A DNA stretch of 64,000 nucleotides, taken from Tipula vernalis. Its lineage: Eukaryota; Arthropoda; Insecta; Diptera; Tipulidae. The stretch lies in the NCBI GenBank assembly GCA_958295665.1, contig OY282559.1, positions 255,878,461 to 255,942,460 of the forward strand, written 5' to 3'. The notes beneath the pieces were generated by a model, which did no database searches, was not told where the DNA came from, and saw only the letters and a program-made list of their open reading frames with translations. Positions 59,271-64,000 of the stretch are shown here, piece after piece. Positions within the stretch are counted from its first letter, which is position 1; every line of letters starts with the position of its first letter. A program made the translations under genes and the position numbers.

Positions 59271-61871
59271 CTATGCATTTTGGTGCCGAGATATCCGCTG
59301 AATGTGTTTCTTCGCATGATTTTGTATTTCTTCACTTACATATTCCATGTTTAAGTCCCTATGGAGGTTATCATTTCTAATGTACCATGGTGCGTTTACA
59401 ATGCCACGCAGCACTTTGTTTTGAATACACTGAATCATTTGTATATTTGTCTTCTTGGTACAACCCCAAAGTTGAATACCGTAGGTTCATACTGATTTAA
59501 GTATTTACTGATATAACAGCAATTTGTTATGTATTGTAAGCTCAGAGTTTCTACCACCATTAGCCAATACATTTTTCTATATTTGATGTTCAATTCTTCT
59601 TTTTCCTTTTTAACATGCTCTTTCCATCTAAGCTTGCAATCGAGAGTCATGCCGAGGTATTTAGCTGTATTTGCATTTGGAACGGGCCTTGAATTAAGTT
59701 CCACTGGAATCCAGTTAACTTTCTGGTTTGTGAAGTTTACGTGAACCGATTTTGCTTCATTTAGGCTAATGCGCCATTTCTTTGTCCAACTACTCACTGT
59801 GTCTTTGCTTTTTGAAGTTTGGTCGTTGCTTCTGATATACACTTTCCAGTCGCCAGAATAGCTCTATCGTCTGCAAATGTTGCTATAATGGTACCTTCTG
59901 TATTTGGCATATCTCTGGGGTACAGGATGTACAATATAGGACCCAGTACGTTACCTTGTGGTATGCCTGCTGATATTCTCTTTAGTTCAGAGTACTCTCG
60001 GTTATATTTTACAAAGAAATGTCGGTCTGCGATATAAGATTTAAGAATTTGATAGAACTGCTTAGGTAGATCTCGATGCAATTTAAATTTAAGTCCTTGT
60101 TGCCAAACTTTGTCGAAAGATTGTACTATACATCTAAGAAGATGCTGGAGCATATCTTATTATTCTCAAGTGCGTCTTCGATTATATCCGTTATTCTGTG
60201 AACTTGTTCTATCGTAGAGTGATTCTCTCTAAATCCAAATTGGTGTGGTGGAATCAAATTCCTCTCTTCTATTATTGGCTTGAGTCTCTTGAGCAGTAAT
60301 TTTTCAAATAATTTTGAAATTACAGGAAGTAGTGAAATCGGTCTGTACGACTTTTTATCGTTCGCTGATTTGCCTGGTTTGGAGATCATAATTACTTCAG
60401 CAACCTTCCATTGCCGTGGGACATATTTTAGTATGAAGACAGCATTGATAATTTGAACCAATTTTCGTAGTCCCTTCTCGGGAATGGCTTTTACGACTTG
60501 TCCAGTAATTAAATCATATCCTGGAGTTTTTTTGCGTTCAAATTACACTTTATCTCATTTTTTAATTCCTGTAATGTTACACATCGAATATTATATTCAT
60601 CAATATTGCTAACTATTATTATGTTTTCATCTGCTGTTTGCCTAGGTAACGATTGAAAGGTGTCTTCCAAGTGAGCCGCAAATAAAATAGCTTTTTGCTT
60701 GTCGCTTTTGGCCCAGGTTCCTTCCCCATTTTTAATAGGCGGCACATGCATTTTTGTTCTTTTTAATCGCTTTGTTACTTTCCAAAGAGAGTAATCAGTA
60801 TCTTTATGTTCGGTGAGACCATTTAAGTACTTGTTAATAGTTTCGTTCTTAATTTCTTTTATAGGTTGTTTTAGTTTATTGCATAGAAAATTGAGGATTT
60901 TTTTGTTTTCCGGGGCGCGTGTCCTTTGCCAGGTTTTTCTTGCCTTCCGTTTCTCTCTAACTAACTCCCTGACCTCAATAGGATAATTTTGATTCCTACG
61001 GGATTCGGTGTGACTAGCAGGAGAACTTTCCCATGCTGCTTGTTGAATAGTACTGTTAAATACCTCTAGTTCGTCTTCCAACTGTACCGGTGTTTTAATC
61101 GGCACTCGTAGATTTGTTTGCATTTCAATTAGTTCTTGGAATAGGTCCCAGTTAGTTCTATTATTTGTTAATTTAGGCAGGTTATCCTTATTAATTATCA
61201 TTGTGCTGAGTGTCATGATAACAGGTGTATGATCGGAATATATCCCTTCGCTGTTTTCGATGCACATGTAATCCTCGAAGATCCCTTTCGTTACATAGAA
61301 ATCAATGAGATCTCGTATTTTATTTATATCAGCAGGCCAGTATGTTGGTTTACCTCCAGAGTGGAACTCGCAGTTATTTATTCGTCCGGCTTCGAATAGC
61401 TCTTTTCCTTTATGGGTTGTAAGTCTTGATCCCCAATAGGTGTTTTTTGCATTAAAGTCACCACCAATAATAAAATTGGATCCTAGTGATCTAAAGAGTC
61501 TATTATAATCTTCTTTGTTTAGATTATAGCGTGGAGGGCAGTAGATAGAGGAAATACTGAATTCATTATTATTGTTAGTTTCAACTTTTATGGTTTTAAC
61601 TTGCATACTTTCCTCTTCTATACTAGGTTCTTCATAGTGTTTGACACTCTTTTTCACTATTACTGTTGATCCTCCTCTGGGTTTTCCTCCTGGGTGAACA
61701 GCATGGTAACATTCATAATCACGTATTTTAATAAATGATGTTTTTGTCAAATGGCTCTCCGATATAAGGCAGATATCTATTTTTTCTAAATTTAGAAAAA
61801 TTTCTAGCTCTGGAACATGTTGCGCTAGTCCGTTCGCGTTCCAGGTGAAAAATTCTTAGTGATCTGCTCAT
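59271..61871 (-). pseudogene. Jockey ORF2: endonuclease and reverse transcriptase, several frameshifts
   Basis: Starts ATG at 61871, three bases after the ORF1 stop codon, as MSRSLRIF, then shifts frame before TWNANGLAQHVPELE. The apurinic endonuclease shows LTKTSFIKIRDYECYHAVHP, SSIYCPPRYN, FIIGGDFNAKNTYWGSRL and YSDHTPVIMT. RT follows in a new frame after an A-run slip near 60530: VPRQWKVAEVIMISKPGKSA, SYRPISLLPVISKLFEKLLL, HQFGFRENHSTIEQVHRITD; then, after another shift near 60130, FDKVWQQGLKFKL, AGIPQGNVLGPILYILY and FADDRAILA; later WRISLNEAKSVHVNFTNQ, AKYLGMTLDCKLRWKEHV and a C-terminal GIQLWGC block ending at 59271. At least five frame changes, so no functional enzyme. Confidence 0.9.
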
Positions 61872-61872
61872 T

Positions 61873-63420
61873 TTAGTATATGAGGGCTGTTGCCTCGTTC
61901 AAGGTTTGATGCATATCTAGACGCTTATATAAAGCTTCTAGACCACGTTCTTGCTTTGCTAGCCGTATATTTATGGCTTCTATGCTTCGACAAATCCTTT
62001 CAAGGGGATTATCATTCGTAGCATTAGATGATTGCTGTACAATTTGTGAATAACTTTTCCGCTCTGTACCTATACCTGGTGGTTTTGGCTCCGCTTGGGT
62101 TTTAGTTGGTTTCTCTTCTCTGGTAACCCTAGGGTTTTGAGGAAACTGATGCGTTTTGTTTCTTAGTCTTTGAAGTTCTTTGGCTACTTCACAGCCTCTA
62201 TAATTTGCAGGATAATGCCCTTTACAGTTTATACATTTTGCAGGGGTGTTTCTACTTTCTGTACACTCTTTCGCGTTGTGTTTTCCAGCACATTTTACGC
62301 ATCTTGGCTCCCGTCTGCAATATTTTTGCGTGTGATTGAAACCTTGGCATTTTTTGCATTGAGGTATTAGCCTCGTGTTTTTCTTAAGCGGTTCTATTTT
62401 AACCCTCATGTTGAGAATTGCTTTGATGTTGAAGATGTTTTCAACTTTCTCCTTTTTGTTAAACGTAAGCATGAAGAGTGAAAGCCCCCTTTTTTTGACT
62501 TGATTTTTCTCACCTCTCTCTCGTTTTAGGATGTTTACTGCATCTTCTATTTGCAGATCTCTTGCCTTTAGGTCCTCAATTATGTCCTCCTTCGTACACG
62601 TTGGATGAAGACCTCTGGCCATAACCTTAATTGCGCGTTCGTTTTTATTTTCGTATGTGAACCATTCTTTACCTTCCGCATTGAGCTTTGTTGCTAGAGC
62701 TCTATATGTGTCGGAATCTGGTGTATTGATTTTCCACACGTTATTGTTTAGTGACACTACTCTATATTCCTTAGCTGTCACTGATTTCATTATAGATTGT
62801 ATACTTGCAAATTCTGTTATGCCGATTACATTAATTGGCGGAGGAGCCTTTTCTTTCGGTACAACCTTTTGTTGCTGTTGCTGGTGAGTTGGTTTGGTAT
62901 TAGTATCACCAGTTACTAATACATTAGCTTGCGAATGATCTCCAACTTCAGGCGAGAATTCTGCTTTTCGTTTTTTGGTAGGTCTTTTCTTCCTTTTCAG
63001 TACCCAATCTGTTTCTCTCATGAGATCCTCTTCATCAGTATGGAACTCATTGTTATAACTAGTGTGAGTACTTGTTTCATTATAACAAGTTAGCGGGTTT
63101 TCAGAAATCTCCATTGGTTTGGGCTTCTTCAATTCTTCATTTTCTTTTTTCAGCTTTTCAATTTCGCTTCTTAATTGGGTTAAAAGTACCTCTACTTCAC
63201 TGAGTTTTCGACAGAGTTCAGCGTTTTCGTCTTTCTGCTGATTTGCAGACTTAGTATGATTGTTTGGTGATCTTAACAACATTGAACTTCTTTCGAATGG
63301 GTTTAGCAATGATTGGCTCACCCCAGAATCCATTGAGCCAGCCTCGTAAGAGGGTGGATTAGCCATCTGGGTAGTTGGTTTACCACCTGGGGTATTGTTT
63401 CCTTTTTGCGTTGAACTCAT
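61873..63420 (-). CDS. Jockey ORF1, Gag-like RNA-binding protein
   Basis: Intact 515-residue frame. A Ser/Pro/Asn-rich head precedes a probable coiled coil (LSEVEVLLTQLRSEIEKLKK, about residues 73-92 and beyond). A basic patch (KRKKRPTKKRKAEF) follows, then the PRE_C2HC-type domain (PPPINVIGITEFASIQSIMK; MARGLHPTCTKEDIIEDLKA), and three CCHC knuckles: CKKCQGFNHTQKYC, CVKCAGKHNAKEC, CINCKGHYPANYRGC. Such proteins coat LINE RNA and assist nuclear import. The stop TAA is at 61875-61873, and ORF2 begins at 61871, an arrangement suiting termination-reinitiation. No damage seen, so it could still act in trans. Confidence 0.92.
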   Translation of the reverse strand: MSSTQKGNNTPGGKPTTQMANPPSYEAGSMDSGVSQSLLNPFERSSMLLRSPNNHTKSANQQKDENAELCRKLSEVEVLLTQLRSEIEKLKKENEELKKPKPMEISENPLTCYNETSTHTSYNNEFHTDEEDLMRETDWVLKRKKRPTKKRKAEFSPEVGDHSQANVLVTGDTNTKPTHQQQQQKVVPKEKAPPPINVIGITEFASIQSIMKSVTAKEYRVVSLNNNVWKINTPDSDTYRALATKLNAEGKEWFTYENKNERAIKVMARGLHPTCTKEDIIEDLKARDLQIEDAVNILKRERGEKNQVKKRGLSLFMLTFNKKEKVENIFNIKAILNMRVKIEPLKKNTRLIPQCKKCQGFNHTQKYCRREPRCVKCAGKHNAKECTESRNTPAKCINCKGHYPANYRGCEVAKELQRLRNKTHQFPQNPRVTREEKPTKTQAEPKPPGIGTERKSYSQIVQQSSNATNDNPLERICRSIEAINIRLAKQERGLEALYKRLDMHQTLNEATALIY

Positions 63421-63644
63421 TGCTTTAAAACTGGTTATGTATCAACTACCAACCTAACCAGTACAAGTTGGTAGTGGGTCATTGAAGAGAACATCATTTG
63501 CTATGTTCTCGGTAGTCGGTTATTCCGCCGTATCTCGGTCGCCAGAGCCTCGTTAGTTAATTAGCAGGAAGTACCACGTGCAGGTGAGGTTGGCATTTGG
63601 GCTAGTATAATAAGACCATCTAAACCGGCGCCCCTTACCCCCCT

Positions 63645-63734
63645 ATGATAATGATGCAAGAATATGTACATCTATTGTTAGATGTGCCTACTGATGATAA
63701 TGATGCAAGAATATGTACATCTATTGTTAGATGT
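63645..63734. repeat. 41-bp direct duplication at the Jockey 5' junction
   Basis: Bases 63645-63685 recur exactly at 63694-63734 (starting ATGATAATGATGCAAG and ending ATTGTTAGATGT), separated by 8 bases. The distal copy is the BEL target sequence; the proximal copy is filler between the target duplication and the LINE 5' end. Confidence 0.92.
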
Positions 63735-64000
63735 TGACGTGGATCAAATCGGGACGACAGTTTGACCGTTGATTTTTATCGTGACGTGGTATTCGAAACT
63801 ACTCCGCTCACGATAGTGTTTGACTTCCTTTGTGGAAGTTGTAATTGTTTCACTAATGATTGTGAAATGAGATTTCCCATTGATCCAGAATCCAGAAGTA
63901 TTCTGTTTTGTTGTATTTGCCATACACATTTTCAATGTTTACTACAACTGTGGGTAGTAAATGTTCAGTGGCTGTGGTGTGAGCCATATGGACTTGATAA
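63735..64000 (-). pseudogene. BEL/Pao protease region, upstream part of the split fragment
   Basis: Minus-strand frame gives ILLDSGSMGNLISQSLVKQL (retropepsin active site LDSGS), QLPQRKSNTIVSGVVSNTTS, a TAA, then KLSSRFDPRQHLTIDVHILA SLSSV, which continues into VPNQTF at 59013 across the LINE. Runs off the right edge of the window. Dead copy. Confidence 0.87.

Larger units (their letters stand above)
59026..63644 (-). mobile_element. Jockey-clade LINE, full-length, ORF2 broken
   Basis: About 4.6 kb on minus with a 5' leader, ORF1, ORF2 and a poly-A tail (T-run at 59026-59048 on plus). Target duplication ACTGATGATAAT occurs at 59014-59025 and 63690-63701. Between the 5' target copy and the LINE start lies a 45-bp filler (63645-63689) that duplicates nearby target DNA. 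It is inserted in a BEL/Pao fragment. Full length argues for a fairly recent insertion, yet ORF2 has several frameshifts. Confidence 0.92.

Overview
The window looks like AT-rich (roughly two-thirds A+T), intron-poor nuclear DNA of an insect, most likely a fly. I base this on the transposon families present (mariner DD41D and DD37D, piggyBac, hAT, PIF/Harbinger, BEL/Pao, Ty3/gypsy, Jockey, Penelope-like), short GT-AG introns and fly-like base composition. The species cannot be named from the sequence. I found no convincing single-copy host gene, tRNA, rRNA or CRISPR array. Nearly everything that codes is transposon-derived, so this is a transposable-element graveyard with a few fresh insertions.

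Layout. 1-7.1 kb: a complete but internally deleted hAT element (740-1993, 8-bp target duplication), two decayed non-LTR reverse-transcriptase fragments, and a Harbinger transposase pseudogene (5267-6583). 7.1-12.3 kb: a two-gene DNA transposon, with a Tnp2-like transposase (7143-8802) followed by a six-exon gene ending in a DUF4806-like domain (8873-12289). 13.9-15.65 kb: a broken MADF-domain gene on the minus strand. 16.0-27.9 kb: a three-level nest. A CR1-like LINE tail is split by a Ty3/gypsy element with 186-bp LTRs (16874-27845). That element is itself split inside reverse transcriptase by a young, apparently intact BEL/Pao element (18705-25522; 653-bp LTRs with no difference seen by eye; 1720-residue Gag-Pol; TSD GCAAA). 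The gypsy gag-protease block is inverted relative to the rest of its element.

28.2-33.3 kb: a piggyBac element with TTAA duplications, matching terminal repeats and an intact spliced transposase whose catalytic Asp spacing equals the canonical one. It carries about 2.2 kb of uninterrupted (TG)n between the transposase stop codon and one end. 35.4-36.6 kb holds a dead piggyBac-like relative. 37.3-40.6 kb: fold-back repeats around an intact DD41D (rosa-type) mariner (38786-40098). 47.0-49.1 kb: a Penelope-like element (RT plus GIY-YIG nuclease) broken by frameshifts, followed by a compact hammerhead-ribozyme motif (49002-49042). 52.2-53.5 kb: a DD37D (maT-type) mariner with two frameshifts.

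58.3-64 kb: a BEL/Pao fragment on the minus strand split by a full-length Jockey-clade LINE (about 59026-63644) with intact ORF1 and broken ORF2. Its 5' junction carries a 41-bp copy of neighbouring target sequence.

Elements that still look potentially functional are the BEL (cis and trans parts), the piggyBac and the DD41D mariner; the Jockey has only ORF1 intact. The rest are fossils. Confidence is highest where terminal repeats, target duplications and protein motifs agree.
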